From Zea mays (taxonomy: Eukaryota > Streptophyta > Magnoliopsida > Poales > Poaceae), in the NCBI RefSeq assembly GCF_902167145.1, contig NC_050101.1:114047789-114111788 (forward strand): 64,000 nt of DNA, read 5' to 3'. Each line of letters opens with the position of its first letter. Positions within the stretch are counted from its first letter, which is position 1. Both the position numbers and the translations under genes were made by a program. Under the pieces are notes generated by a model. The model was not told where the DNA came from and made no database searches. It worked only from the letters and a program-made list of their open reading frames with translations. This document shows positions 24,441-35,673 of the stretch, piece after piece.

Positions 24441-27400
24441 GTTTATGCATCCGGGGGCTCAAGTTGGATACTCGACAGCGGGTGCACAAACCACATGACA
24501 GGGGAGAAGAAGATGTTCTCCTCATATGAGAAAAACCAAGATCCCCAACGAGCTATCACATTCGGGGATGGAAATCAAGGTTTGGTCAAAGGATTGGGTA
24601 AAATTGCTATATCACCTGACCATACTATTTCCAATGTTTTTCTTGTAGATTCTTTAGATTACAATTTGCTTTCTGTATCTCAATTATGTCAAATGGGCTA
24701 CAACTGTCTCTTTACTGATGTAGGTGTCACTGTCTTTAGAAGAAGTGATGATTCAATAGCATTTAAGGGTGTGTTAGAGGGTCAGCTATACTTGGTAGAT
24801 TTTGATAGAGCTGAACTCGACACATGCTTAATTGCTAAGACTAACATGGGTTGGCTCTGGCATCGCCGACTAGCCCACGTTGGAATGAAGAATCTTCATA
24901 AGCTTCTAAAGGGAGAGCACATTTTGGGACTAACAAATGTTCATTTTGAGAAAGACAGGATTTGTAGCGCATGCCAAGCAGGAAAGCAAGTTGGCACTCA
25001 TCATCCACACAAGAACATCATGACTAGTGACAGGCCACTGGAGCTCCTACACATGGACCTATTCGCCCCGATAGCTTACATAAGCATCGGCGGGAGTAAG
25101 TACTGTCTAGTTATTGTGGATGATTATTCTCGCTTCACTTGGGTGTTCTTTTTGCAGGAAAAATCCCATACCCAAGAGACCTTAAAGGGATTCTTGAGAC
25201 GGGCTCAAAATGAGTTCGACTTAAGGATCAAGAAAATTCGAAGCGACAATGGGACGGAGTTCAAGAACTCACAAATAGAAGACTTTCTTGAGGAAGAGGG
25301 CATCAAGCATGAGTTTTCTTCTCCCTACACTCCACAACAAAATGGTGTAGTGGAGAGGAAGAATCGAACTCTATTGGACATGGCAAGAACCATGCTTGAT
25401 GAGTACAAGACACCGGATCGGTTTTGGGCCGAGGCGGTGAACACCGCCTGCTACGCCATCAACCGGTTATATCTTCACCGAATCCTCAAGAAGACATCCT
25501 ATGAACTCCTCACTGGTAAAAAGCCCAATATTTCATATTTTAGAGTTTTTGGTAGCAAATGCTTTATTCTTGTTAAGAGAGGTAGAAAATCTAAATTTGC
25601 CCCTAAAACTGTAGAAGGCTTTTTACTAGGATATGACTCAAACACAAGGGCATATAGAGTCTTTAACAAGTCCTCAGGACTAGTTGAAGTTTCTTGTGAC
25701 GTTGTGTTTGATGAAACTAATGGCTCTCAAGTAGAGCAAGTTGATCTTGATGAGATAGGTGAAGAACAGGCTCCGTGCATCGCGCTAAGGAACATGTCCA
25801 TTGGGGATGTGTGTCCTAAGGAACCCGAAGAGCCTCCACATGCACAAGATCAACCATCCTCCTCCATGCAAGCATCTCCGCCAACCCAAAATGAGGACGA
25901 GGCTCAAGTTGATGAAGGAGAAGACCAAAGAGATGAGCCCCTTCAAGATGACGGCAACGATCAAGGGGGAGATGCAAATGATCAAGACAAGAAGGATGAA
26001 CAACCAAGGCTGCCACACCCAAGAGTCCACCAAGCAATCCAACGAGATCACCCCGTCGATACCATCCTCGGCGACATTCATAAGGGGGTAACTACTCGAT
26101 CTCGGGTTGCACATTTTTGTGAGCATTACTCTTTTGTTTCCTCTATTGAGCCACATAGGGTAGAGGAAGCACTACAAGATTCGGATTGGGTGATGGCGAT
26201 GCAAGAGGAGCTCAACAATTTCACGAGGAACGAGGTATGGCATTTAGTTCCACGTCCTAACCAAAATGTTGTAGGAACCAAGTGGGTCTTCCGCAACAAG
26301 CAAGATGAGCATGGTGTGGTGACAAGGAACAAAGCTCGACTTGTGGCCAAGGGATACTCCCAAGTCGAAGGTTTGGATTTCGGTGAAACCTATGCACCCG
26401 TAGCTAGGCTTGAGTCAATTCGTATATTATTGGCATATGCTACTTACCATGGCTTCAAGCTCTACCAAATGGACGTGAAGAGTGCCTTCCTCAATGGACC
26501 AATCAAGGAGGAGGTCTATGTTGAGCAACCTCCCGGCTTTAAAGATAGTGAGTACCCTAACCATGTCTATAGGCTCTCTAAGGCGCTTTATGGGCTCAAG
26601 CAAGCCCCAAGAGCATGGTATGAATGCCTTAGAGATTTCCTTATTGCTAATGGCTTCAAAGTCGGCAAAGCCGATCCTACCTTATTCACTAAGACTCTTG
26701 ACAATGATTTGTTTGTATGCCAAATTTATGTTGATGATATCATATTTGGGTCTACTAACGAATCTACATGTGAAGAATTTAGTAGGATCATGACACAAAA
26801 ATTCGAGATGTCGATGATGGGGGAGTTGAAGTATTTTCTAGGATTTCAAGTCAAGCAACTCCAAGAGGGCACCTTCATTTGTCAAACGAAGTACACTCAA
26901 GACATTCTAACCAAGTTTGGAATGAAGGATGTCAAGCCCATCAAGACACCCATGGGAACCAATGGGCATCTCGACCTCGACACGGGAGGTAAATCCGTCG
27001 ATCAAAAGGTATACCGGTCGATGATTGGTTCATTGCTTTATTTATGTGCATCTCGACCGGACATTATGCTTTCCGTATGCATGTGTGCAAGATTCCAAGC
27101 CGACCCTAAGGAATCACACCTTACGGCCGTAAAACGAATCTTGAGATATTTGGTTTATACACCTAAGTTTGGGCTTTGGTACCCTTGGGGATCCACATTT
27201 GATTTGATTGGCTATTCGGATGCCGATTGGGCGGGGTGTAAGATTAATAGAAAGAGCACATCGGGGACTTGCCAGTTCTTGGGAAGATCCTTGGTGTCTT
27301 GGGCTTCAAAGAAGCAAAATTCGGTCGCTCTTTCTACCGCCGAAGCCGAGTATATTGCCGCAGGCCATTGTTGCGCGCAATTGCTTTGGATGAGGCAAAC

Positions 27401-27683
27401 CCTGCGGGACTACGGTTACAAACTAACCAAAGTTCCTCTTCTATGTGATAATGAGAGTGCAATCCGCATGGCGGATAATCCCGTTGAGCATAGCCGCACT
27501 AAGCACATAGCCATTCGGTATCATTTTCTTAGGGATCACCAACAAAAAGGGGATATCGAAATTTCATACATTAACACTAAAGATCAATTAGCCGATATCT
27601 TTACCAAGCCACTTGATGAACAATCTTTTACCAGACTTAGGCATGAGCTCAATATTCTTGATTCCAGGAACTTCTTTTGCTAA
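24441..27683 (+). CDS. pol: Pol polyprotein of element B (PR-IN-RT-RH)
   Basis: Open from 24441 (GTT, just after a TAG/acceptor-like TTTTGTAG) to TAA 27683. The first ATG is at 24495, inside the protease, so translation must enter by frameshift, re-initiation or splicing. Domains in order: protease with LDSGCTNHM (24475-24500); integrase zinc region ([15 protein letters not shown] plus CSACQAGK) and integrase core with SDNGTEF and an NGVVERKN motif; reverse transcriptase with [10 protein letters not shown] and YVDD (near 26730); RNase H with [11 protein letters not shown] and HIAIRYHF. No frameshift or stop is seen over about 1080 codons. It copies and integrates the element; intact A-like relatives could also be mobilised in trans, which is inference. 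Confidence 0.94.
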   Translation, partial: VYASGGSSWILDSGCTNHMTGEKKMFSSYEKNQDPQRAITFGDGNQGLVKGLGKIAISPDHTISNVFLVDSLDYNLLSVSQLCQMGYNCLFTDVGVTVFRRSDDSIAFKGVLEGQLYLVDFDRAELDTCLIAKTNMGWLWHRRLAHVGMKNLHKLLKGEHILGLTNVHFEKDRICSACQAGKQVGTHHPHKNIMTSDRPLELLHMDLFAPIAYISIGGSKYCLVIVDDYSRFTWVFFLQEKSHTQETLKGFLRRAQNEFDLRIKKIRSDNGTEFKNSQIEDFLEEEGIKHEFSSPYTPQQNGVVERKNRTLLDMARTMLDEYKTPDRFWAEAVNTACYAINRLYLHRILKKTSYELLTGKKPNISYFRVFGSKCFILVKRGRKSKFAPKTVEGFLLGYDSNTRAYRVFNKSSGLVEVSCDVVFDETNGSQVEQVDLDEIGEEQAPCIALRNMSIGDVCPKEPEEPPHAQDQPSSSMQASPPTQNEDEAQVDEGEDQRDEPLQDDGNDQGGDANDQDKKDEQPRLPHPRVHQAIQRDHPVDTILGDIHKGVTTRSRVAHFCEHYSFVSSIEPHRVEEALQDSDWVMAMQEELNNFTRNEVWHLVPRPNQNVVGTKWVFRNKQDEHGVVTRNKARLVAKGYSQVEGLDFGETYAPVARLESIRILLAYATYHGFKLYQMDVKSAFLNGPIKEEVYVEQPPGFKDSEYPNHVYRLSKALYGLKQAPRAWYECLRDFLIANGFKVGKADPTLFTKTLDNDLFVCQIYVDDIIFGSTNESTCEEFSRIMTQKFEMSMMGELKYFLGFQVKQLQEGTFICQTKYTQDILTKFGMKDVKPIKTPMGTNGHLDLDTGGKSVDQKVYRSMIGSLLYLCASRPDIMLSVCMCARFQADPKESHLTAVKRILRYLVYTPKFGLWYPWGSTFDLIGYSDADWAGCKINRKSTSGTCQFLGRSLVSWASKKQNSVALSTAEAEYIAAGHCCAQLLWMRQTLRDYGYKLTKVPLLCDNESAIRMADNPVEHSRTKHIAIRYHFLRDHQQKGDIEISYINTKDQLADIFTKPLDEQSFTRLRHELNILDSRNFFC

Positions 27684-28497
27684 TTTGCACACATAGCACA
27701 CAAGTATACCTTTGATCATGTCTCTTTTATATGCTATGACTAACGTGTTTTCAAGTGTATTTCAAACCAAGTCATAGGTATATTGAAAGGGAATTGGAGT
27801 CTTCGGCGAAGACAAAGGCTTCCACTCCACTCTACTACTCATCCTTCGCCGTCACTCCAAGCATCTCTTCAACTTTGGTATAATCTTCACTCATTTATTT
27901 TATGACCAAAGGAGAAGAAAGTACTTCGGTGGGCTCTAATGATTCCGTTTTTTGGCGATTCATGCCAAAGGGGGAGAAAATATGAGCCCAAAGCAAAAGG
28001 ACCGCACGCACCACCACCCAATTTTAATAAAAATCTGGAGATTTTCAATTGGTCAATTTCAAATTAGTATCTTATTATGTTCTAAAGGGGGGAGGAAGTA
28101 GTATTTCAAAATGATATATCAAAACCCTCTTGAACACTAAGAGGAGGATCTCATTTAGGGGGAGTTTTGTTTAGTCAAAGGAAAAGCATTTGAAACAAGG
28201 GGAGAAAACTCTTAAACTTGAAAATGCTTTGCAAAAATCTTATTCATCTACCTTTGACTATGTTGCAAAAGGACTTTGAAAAGGATTTACAAAAAGAATT
28301 TGCAAAGACAAAACATGTGGTACAAGCGTGGTCCAAAATGTTAAAAATAAAGAAACAATCCATGCACATCTAGTAAGTAACATTTATTGGCTCAATTCCA
28401 AGCAACCTTTGCACTTACATTATGCAAACTAGTTCATTTATGCACTTTTACATTTGCTTTGGTTTGTGTTGGCATCAATCACCAAAAAGGGGGAGAT
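27684..28497 (+). other. Element B 3' internal untranslated region with multiple PPT-like tracts
   Basis: No ORF. Several G-rich purine runs (about 27968, 28083, 28156 and 28198) precede the true polypurine tract AAAAAGGGGGAGAT at 28484-28497. Multiple polypurine tracts upstream of the 3' LTR are a described Sirevirus hallmark. Confidence 0.75.
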
Positions 28498-29787
28498 TGA
28501 AAGGGAATTAGGCTTACACCTAGTTCCTAAATAATTTTGGTGGTTGAATTGCCCAACACAAATAATTGGACTAACTAGTTTGCTCTAGTGTATAAGTTAT
28601 ACAGGTGCCAAAGGTTCACACTTAGCCAATAAAAATACCAAGTATTTGGTTCGACAAAGGAGCAGGGGACAACCGAAGGCACCTCTGGTCTGGCGCACCA
28701 GACTGTCCGGTGTGCCACCGGACATGTCCGGTGCACCAGAGGACTCCAACTCCGAACTGCTCACCTTCGGGAATTTCCGGAGGCAACTCCGCTATAATTC
28801 ACCGGACTGTCCGGTGTACACCGGACATGTCCGGTGCTCCAAGGAAGAGCGGCCTCCGGAACACGCCAACCTCGGGAATTCACTTCTACTGCTTCGCTAA
28901 AATTCACCGGACTGTCCGGTGCAACAGCGAGGCAACGGCTATTTCGGCGCCAACGGCTACCTGCGACGCATTTAATGCGCGCCAGAAGCGCGCAGTCGTC
29001 AGGCATGCAGGAACAGGCGCACCGGACAATCTACAGTTCATGTCCGGTGCGCCACCGGACATCAAGGCGGGCCCAGTGTCAGAGCTCCAACGGTCGAATC
29101 CCAACGGCTTTGGTGACGTGGCTGTCGCACCGGATATGTCCGGTGTGCACCGGACTGTCCGGTGCGCCATCGAACAGACAGCCTCACCAAACGGCTAGTT
29201 TGGTGGTTGGGGCTATAAATACCCCCAACCACCCACCATTCATTGCATCCAAGTTTTCCACTTCTCAACTACTTACAAGAGCTCTAGCATTCAATTCTAG
29301 ACACACTCAAGAGATCAAATCCTCTCCCAAATTCCACACAAAGCTTTAGTGACTAGTGAGAGAGATTTGCTTGTGTTGTTTCGAGCTCTTGCGCTTGGAT
29401 TGCTTTCTTCTTTCTTGATTCTTTCTTGCGATCAAAACTCACTTGTAATTGAGGCAAGAGACACCAATCTTGTGGTGGTCCTTGTGGGAACTTTGTGTTC
29501 CAAGTGATTGAGAAGAGAAAGCTCACTCGGTCCGTGGGACCGTTTGAGAGAGGGTAAGGGTTGAAAGAGACCCGGCCTTTGTGGCCTCCTCAACGGGGAG
29601 TAGGTTTGAGAGAACCGAACCTCGGTAAAACAAATCCGCGTGTCTCACTTCATTATTCGCTTGCGATTTGTTTTGCACCCTCTCTCACGGACTCTATTAT
29701 ATTTCTAACGCTAACCCGGCTTATAGTTGTGACTATTTTTGAGAATTTCAGTTTCGCCCTATTCACCCCCCCTCTAGGCGACTTTCA
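28498..29787 (+). repeat. 3' LTR of element B
   Basis: 1290 bp, TGAAAGGG..GACTTTCA. Only a handful of base differences from the 5' LTR apart from the two palindrome copy-number differences. It is followed by target copy CTATT. Confidence 0.95.
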
Positions 29788-29792
29788 CTATT

Positions 29793-30115
29793 TGCTCGGC
29801 ATGGACGGTGCACGACCGCGAACGGGCGTGACGGCGTGGAGGTTGTGAGCGGTCGACGACGTGGAGGTCGTCGGCGTGGGGTCGTCGGCGGTCGTCGGCG
29901 GCGCAGCAAGCACGCGGTGAGCACGGGCGGCGCGCGGGCGCGCGGCGAGCGGGCGCAGGGCCGGGGGCGGCGCATGGCCGGCGGCGATGGCGGCGCGTGG
30001 CCGGCGGCGAGGGTGGGCGCGGGCGCGGGGTCGGCGGCTAGCGAGCGCGGGCGTCAGCGGCGTGCAGCGAGTGAGCGTGAGTGAGAGAGAGAAGAAGGAG
30101 AAGCCGTCAGATTGG
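29793..30115 (-). other. GC-rich segment of CACTA, probably leader of transposase gene
   Basis: Very GC-rich, CGGCG-repetitive DNA between element B and the right subterminal repeats. Open frames exist on both strands but encode only Arg/Ala/Pro-rich low complexity. Its position, directly inside the 5' subterminal array and upstream of the transposase, fits a promoter/leader region. No protein is called. Confidence 0.4.
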
Positions 30116-30119
30116 CTAA

Positions 30120-31670
30120 GTTTATGTTCTTTGCCGAGTGCCCGCGATGCGGCACTCGGCAAAGATTTTTTTTATTTTTAAAATATGGTTTGCCGAGTGC
30201 CAGATCGGCGGCACTCGGCAAAGGCGCCTTCTTTGCCGAGTGCCATCCAGGGGCTCTCGGCAAAGATTACTTTCCACTTCTTTGCCGAGTGCCACCCCGG
30301 GACACTCGGCAAAGCATATTTTGCCGAGTGTCAACCACTCGACACTCGGCAAAGTACATTTGTATTTTTTTTGTTTTCAGCACCAAACTTTTTGTGGTAT
30401 GTTTCTAAACTATATAGACCTACATGTATCATTTTGGGACAATTATAACAGTGTTTGCAATATCTAGTAGATTTAGTTCGTTTATTTGAATTTCTTCGGA
30501 AAATTCAAATTTGAACTGCAGGTCACTCGAAACTTGGAAAACCGTGCATGAAAAAATGATATTCATGGTACTTAGCATAAGTTACGACCGATTTTAGAAG
30601 CGTACCAGAAACTTCGAGCAACATGCTCACTAAACATGGCCGTGAACTTGGCATCCACATGTTTAAAAATTGTATAAAACACAAACAAAGTCAGAAAATC
30701 ATGAAACTTGTCCCCGTGTCATGATATCATATGTATAGGCTGTGATAAAAATTTTAGAATATTTGGAGAAAGTTGTGAGACACTATGTGTAGAAACCTAA
30801 GAGATCCACATTGAAACTCTATGATTTCATGTGTAGTCCTCTTAGGTTTCTACACATAGTGTCTCACAACTTTCTCCAAATATTCTAAAATTTTTATCAC
30901 AGCCTATACATATGATATCATGACACGGGGACAAGTTTCATGATTTTCTGACTTTGTTTGTGTTTTATACAATTTTTAAACATGTGGATGTCAAGTTCAC
31001 GGCCATGTTTAGTGAGTATGTTGCTCGAAGTTTCCGGTACGCTTCTGAAATCGGTCGTAACTTATGCTAAGTACCATGAATATCATTTTTCATGCACGGT
31101 TTTCCAAGTTTCGAGTGACCTGCAGTTCAAATTTGAATTTTCCGAAGAAATTCAAATAAACGAACTAAATCTACTAACGATTGAAACTCTGTTATAATTG
31201 TCCACAAATGATACATGTAGGTCTACATAGTGTAGGAACATACCACAAAAAGTTTGGGAGACAAAATAAAAAAATAAAAATATACTTTGTCGAGTGTCTA
31301 GAGATGACACTCGGCAAAGAGTTCTTTGCCGAGTGCTAGATGTGTGACACTCGGCAAAGAAGCCTCTTTGCCGAGTGCCAGCCGTTGGCTCTCGGCAAAG
31401 ACTGACGGCCGTCCCAAAGCCGTCAGCTTTGGGACGGCCGTTGACGGCCCTTTGCCGAGAGCCCCCTTTGCCGAGTGTTTGACACTCGACAAACTTGTCT
31501 TTGCCGAGTGCCGTCCTGTGCCGAGTGTCCAGCACTCGGTAAAGAGCCTCGTTGCCGAGAGTCTAACTTTACCGAGTGCGGCACTCGGCAAAGCCTTCTT
31601 TGCCGAGTGCCCGACAAAAGGCACTCGGCAAAGAATACAACACTCGACTAAGCCTTGGATTCCGGTAGTG
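30120..31670. repeat. Right CACTA subterminal array with large central palindrome
   Basis: TTTGCCGAGTG repeats at 30125-30360 and 31285-31640 flank a near-perfect inverted repeat. The arms are about 30320-30803 and 30839-31320 with a 35-nt loop (30804-30838). Arm sequences stay complementary through AAACCTAAGAG/CTCTTAGGTTT at the loop and out into the first CACTCGGCAAAG units. So the 5' end of the transposon is itself an inverted duplication. Confidence 0.9.
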
Positions 31671-31741
31671 ATAAGTCCACTTGTGTTGGCACTCAATCAC
31701 CAAAATACTTAGAAATGGCCCAAGGGCACATTTCCCTTTCA
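31671..31741 (-). repeat. Element A 5' LTR remainder after CACTA
   Basis: Continues the LTR sequence broken at 11135 (ATA AGTCCACTTGTGTTGGCAC..) and ends CTTTCA, followed by the GTGTG target copy. Confidence 0.92.
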
Positions 31742-31995
31742 GTGTGGTCTGCTGGAAACACTCGATCATTTGTACGCTTGCATTGACACGGTTACCACAT
31801 AAAATGTGCATCCGCATCCGGCTCCCACTAGCCTTATGAGTCAATCACCCCCTCCCTACCTCACCTTTATACGATCTCAATTAGTTCTCAAGATAAACCA
31901 AACTTGGACCTTGGACCCCCTCACTCCAAAATTGATTCCCAAGGCAAGCAGGTTTATCTACCAGCACATAGATAACCCACAATGCTATATATTTA

Positions 31996-32169
31996 GGTGG
32001 TGTTTGGTTCCCCAAGATCTTAAAGAGTTGCATACTACACAAAATCCAAGACAAATTAATTATTAACTTGGGCTGAAATTGTGAGACCGTGGCACAAAAT
32101 CCAATGTAAAATTCAAAACATGTTTGGATAATAATGAGGTTCTAAAAATGAGACAAACTAAACACCACC
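31996..32169. mobile_element. Tourist-type MITE
   Basis: 174 bp. Inverted ends GGTGGTGTTTGGTT..AAACTAAACACCACC and 3-bp duplication TTA (31993-31995, 32170-32172), as in PIF/Harbinger-derived Tourist elements. No coding capacity. Confidence 0.8.
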
Positions 32170-32418
32170 TTAACAGCGGTAACACTAAATTCATATGCTA
32201 ACAAGTTCCTGCTGCTATAATTGTTTGGTATTACATGTTGACAGTGAGGTTAAGATTCATAGGACAACATGCGTTTGGGTTTCTAAAGCTATCTTCAGTA
32301 GACTTCCTATCCTACTTTATATTTTAAAATCCACTATATAAATAATACAATATACAGTACAAAACAATATTTCGCACGACACTGCCGAGCATGTGGATTG
32401 CTGGATTACTACCTTTTA

Positions 32419-32543
32419 GGGTATGTTCGGTTGCAAGGGGATAGGAGGGGATTGAATGAGATTAAATCTCCTTCTATTCAATTTTGAGTAGGAATGAATT
32501 TAATCCCCTCCAACCTTCAATCCCTTCCTAACCGAACAAGTCT
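32419..32543. mobile_element. Small TIR element (PIF/Tourist-like)
   Basis: 125 bp with ends GGGTATGTTCGGTT..AACCGAACAAGTCT and TTA on both sides. The interior is partly self-complementary (GGGGATTGAATGAG against the TTCAATCCC side). Confidence 0.65.
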
Positions 32544-32546
32544 TTA

Positions 32547-34850
32547 GGGCATGTTCGGTAGATATGGATTCAATCCTCCGGTGGAACTAATCCAGATGTG
32601 GATTGAATGGTTCCCCTCCTGTCACTCTTTCCCTGGGTGGTTTAATTCCCCCATATGTTAATTCCCTGCCTCTTTCTCCTTATTCGGTTAGCACATAAGA
32701 AATAGTATATTCATCATAAGAAAAAACCACTAGGCTCACAAATAACCAGAATATAAGCAATAGTGTGTATGTAAGAATGAACCAGTAGGCTTGACCTCTG
32801 CACAAATAACCAGAACATAAGCAACATTATATTTGTAAGAAACCACTAGGAATCAAAACAGAAATCTAGTAACAGTTTGACGTGAAGAGTATTAGCCATT
32901 AAAAATGCAACAATATATTTGTAGGTTCTAACATTTCATCATCTATACATCGACGACTGTTGTCTAACTGGTCCTAGCTCTCCAGCAACTCTAGCCACAT
33001 CTAGCCACCATCTTACCATCTGATCTGCATATGAGAAACAAAAATCAACTTCTGCGTCCCAAATCATAACCAGAAGTTTACAATGAATTGAAGGGCCAAC
33101 ACTTCTTTTAATAGATGGTCCAAACAGAAACTTGAAAGCAAGATAACTTATGATCTATTCTGTTATATGTAGTGCAAAATATGTTCTCTAATCAAATCAA
33201 GACTAACCAGCTGGTATCTGACATGATTGAACCGACCAATTATCACACACAAATAACGAGAACATTTCATCTTATCCTCTAAATGAGCATCTCATCCTTA
33301 TAAAGACTACCATATTCCTAGCTGTCTCGAACAAGTATTCTTATAGGTTCACCGAATATGTCGAGGTTCCATGTTCTTGTTTTTAGATATATTTTGGTGA
33401 CTAGCTGAACAAACAAGGCCTGCCAGATTCAACAACCTGAATAAATGATAGGTTTTTGTTAGAAATACATCTAGACAAGTAAAAGTAAAGATATGTACTC
33501 TAAACTGAAACACTAAATAGTTTTTAAACTATTAATATCTCCAATTTGATAAAAACACTAAACAATTTTATTATATGTGTGTCATCAGTAGAGAAAAATC
33601 GATAGCATGCCTTACACACAACTAATTATTGCACCAAATTTTATATGTGCAAGTGACATGCAGGAACCTTTTGTAAAGGGATACAAGCAATTATTGCACC
33701 AAATTTTATGTGCCCTTTTCTTTTTTTAAGGCACTGATAATTTAGAAGACAAAAAGATAAAATGCTTAATCTATGGGCTATGACCCTGCTCGATACAGAT
33801 TCTCTACTAGTGTTTGTCTGAGAAGTTGTACAAATAGAAGCGGAGTCAGAGTAGTGAATAACTCGAATTTAGTTTTTGCCTTTTAGTTATATAAGTAATA
33901 ATGGTGATGGAAATAAGTACATCGACAAGAAGTTTATCGTTTTTATCTTTGTTTTAGCTATGCAGCTTTTACTTTCAACTCACTAACATCTAGATATTAA
34001 CTGACAGCAAATTGGAAAGTCACCACTCACGAGCACAGCACCGAGAACCCTGGCAGGCGCTCCCCACTGCTTGCATAAGCATCTTCACTTTTCAGATCCA
34101 GCAACTGTCCATACTTGACGGTTGACACAGCTTCTTCCAGAATGCCTGCCATGGGAGCATCGTTTTGGTCCTCGACGTATTCTGCTACAGATGGAGCACA
34201 CTGCACGCGACGACATCTCTCGCCTGGCACGAGGCGGTGTCAGGGTGAACAGCGATGGCGAACTGCGCATCTCTTGTGTTTTTCTTTTCTCTGAACACAA
34301 TGAATCTTTGACCAAAGGAAGAAACAAATAGAGCCTAAATCAAGATGCCAACGCAGATGCTCTCCAACGCCTCCTCATCGAAGCTGTTGTGGCTCTCCTG
34401 CAGCGACGACGACTTTGGCCGCATCGCAACCACACTTACAACTCCCCGTAGATCTACCGAACCCTACGAAAATCAAGAACCCTACACGAGAGAGGAGATG
34501 CGAAGGATGGGGGACACGACAAACTTACTGGCAAGAAAGTTTTGGCTACTGGAGAGGACAGATGCCGCCAGGGAGATTGCAGCGCCGCCGCTTACGTCGC
34601 CTAGCGCTCGTGTCTCGCCTCCGCACTTGCTGCGGGCCTGCGACTGAAGAGGAAAAATTCCACGAGTCAGGAGTCGTGGGTCGAATACCGGGCCAGGGTG
34701 AAGGGATTTCACTGGGATTGGACCGGGGTAGAAACCTACTAGGGCTAACCGAACAGATGTTCCCGCATGGACCGGGCTTGTTTCCATGCGGGCTGATCCA
34801 CGAGGTTTGCCACCGCACCCCGGCCGGGAATGGTACAACCGAACAAAGCC
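32547..34850. mobile_element. Candidate 2.3 kb non-autonomous PIF/Harbinger-like element
   Basis: Begins GGGCATGTTCGGTAG directly after a TTA and ends CAACCGAACAAAGCC before a TTA (34851-34853), giving imperfect inverted ends and a matching 3-bp target. The interior has no transposase. Its right third (about 34020-34660) is GC-richer with short open frames on both strands that may be captured gene sequence, but I recognise no family. The two termini could instead belong to separate short MITEs. Confidence 0.35.
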
Positions 34851-34853
34851 TTA

Positions 34854-35673
34854 AAGGGCGGAGTAGAAGGATGAATTTGTCACACAAGCATCACACGTCA
34901 CCTATTTTTCTATCTCCCTCCTTAATCCCACAAACCAATGCATGTCCCAATTTATGCATCTGGTGGAGTGTACCCTAGTATCCGATATCCTTCAACGGTG
35001 TTGTTTTTCATTGCATTATCAAAAATATATTATTTTTATCTTTTACTTGAGATGTAATATAACTTAGGGATAAATATGTCATTTTACATGCTAGAACAGA
35101 AAATACATTCAAGGCTTCTCTAGACTACATGAATTTTGAAGGAATTATGAAGGGATACTATTGGTGAACGAAAGTTTCCTACCCTATGGTTTGGCTGATA
35201 TGATGCACCACTAATATTCCGTAGAATTTAATCCTTTATATGTTGATGCCATAGGATTTCTTACATCCACTCATAGCTCTTAGAAAAAATCCTACACATG
35301 AAGTACGAGAAGTGGAATGATAATACTAGCAACTAATGATCCATTGTGGCTTGTTCTACGTAATCTAAAAAGGAGAGGAAACACGTGCAAAGCACACATT
35401 TAGTGTTGTCTTTATTCAATATATTGACATTCATGCAAAAAAAAACCTTCTCTTTTTTCCTTTGCCCTAACCAAACAATCTTCCACTCAATATTACTACG
35501 TTTTATAATCTTCTGTTTTACATATGCATCTATATACTATTCCCACTTGTCCCCATTACTATATTTTCAACTCTATTTCAAAGGAGCCCTCAAAAAAAAA
35601 AATAGAACTGTCAAACACTTAAAGTTTATTTAGAAGGGGATTGAGGGCCCCTCCCTTCCAAACAAGCCATATA
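34854..35673. other. Intergenic, no gene seen
   Basis: AT-rich sequence with poly-A/poly-T runs and short unconvincing frames. It contains no recognisable terminal repeat pair. Confidence 0.4.

Larger units (their letters stand above)
20376..29787 (+). mobile_element. Intact Ty1/copia Sirevirus-type retrotransposon B
   Basis: 9412 bp, plus strand, Opie/Ji-like. TG..CA ends with the target duplication CTATT at 20371-20375 and 29788-29792. 5' LTR 20376-21694, primer-binding site 21697-21708, gag 21740-24427, pol from about 24441 to 27683, a 0.8 kb untranslated region, a polypurine tract at 28484-28497, and 3' LTR 28498-29787. Both long reading frames are open and the two LTRs are almost identical, so the insertion is recent and may still be coding-competent. 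There is no envelope-like ORF between pol and the 3' LTR. Confidence 0.96.
11136..31670 (-). mobile_element. CACTA (En/Spm) DNA transposon with nested insertions
   Basis: Terminal inverted repeats CACTACCGGAATC (11136) and GATTCCGGTAGTG (ending 31670), flanked by the 3-bp duplication ATA (11133-11135, 31671-31673). Both ends carry dense TTTGCCGAGTG/CACTCGGCAAA subterminal repeats, the class of site bound by TNPA-type proteins. Two minus-strand genes (TNP2-like and TNPA-like) read away from the right end. Removing the nested solo LTR and element B leaves about 8.7 kb. The transposase carries a stop codon, a frameshift and an LTR insertion, so the element is not autonomous now. Confidence 0.94.
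2614..31741 (-). mobile_element. Ty1/copia Sirevirus-type LTR retrotransposon A, split by CACTA
   Basis: An Opie/Ji-like element on the minus strand. Ends are TG..CA, flanked by the 5-bp duplication GTGTG at 2609-2613 and 31742-31746. The 3' LTR is 2614-3862, the internal region 3863-10019, and the 5' LTR starts at 10020, is interrupted at 11135 by the CACTA element, and resumes at 31671-31741. The primer-binding site next to the 5' LTR reads TGGTATCAGAGC (initiator-Met tRNA type) and a polypurine tract abuts the 3' LTR. Gag and pol are both broken, so it is not autonomous. Sirevirus assignment rests on the LTR palindromes, the long coiled Gag and the pol sequence type. Confidence 0.93.

Noticed and set aside
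29763..30084. Arg/Ala-rich ORFs on both strands
   Set aside because: GC-rich CACTA leader region; no conserved domain and the first frame starts inside the LTR of element B.
35520..35540. Helitron 5' end (TCTATATACTATT)
   Set aside because: Does not match the maize Helitron TCTMTAYTA start closely, and no CTAG-type 3' end with hairpin was found nearby.
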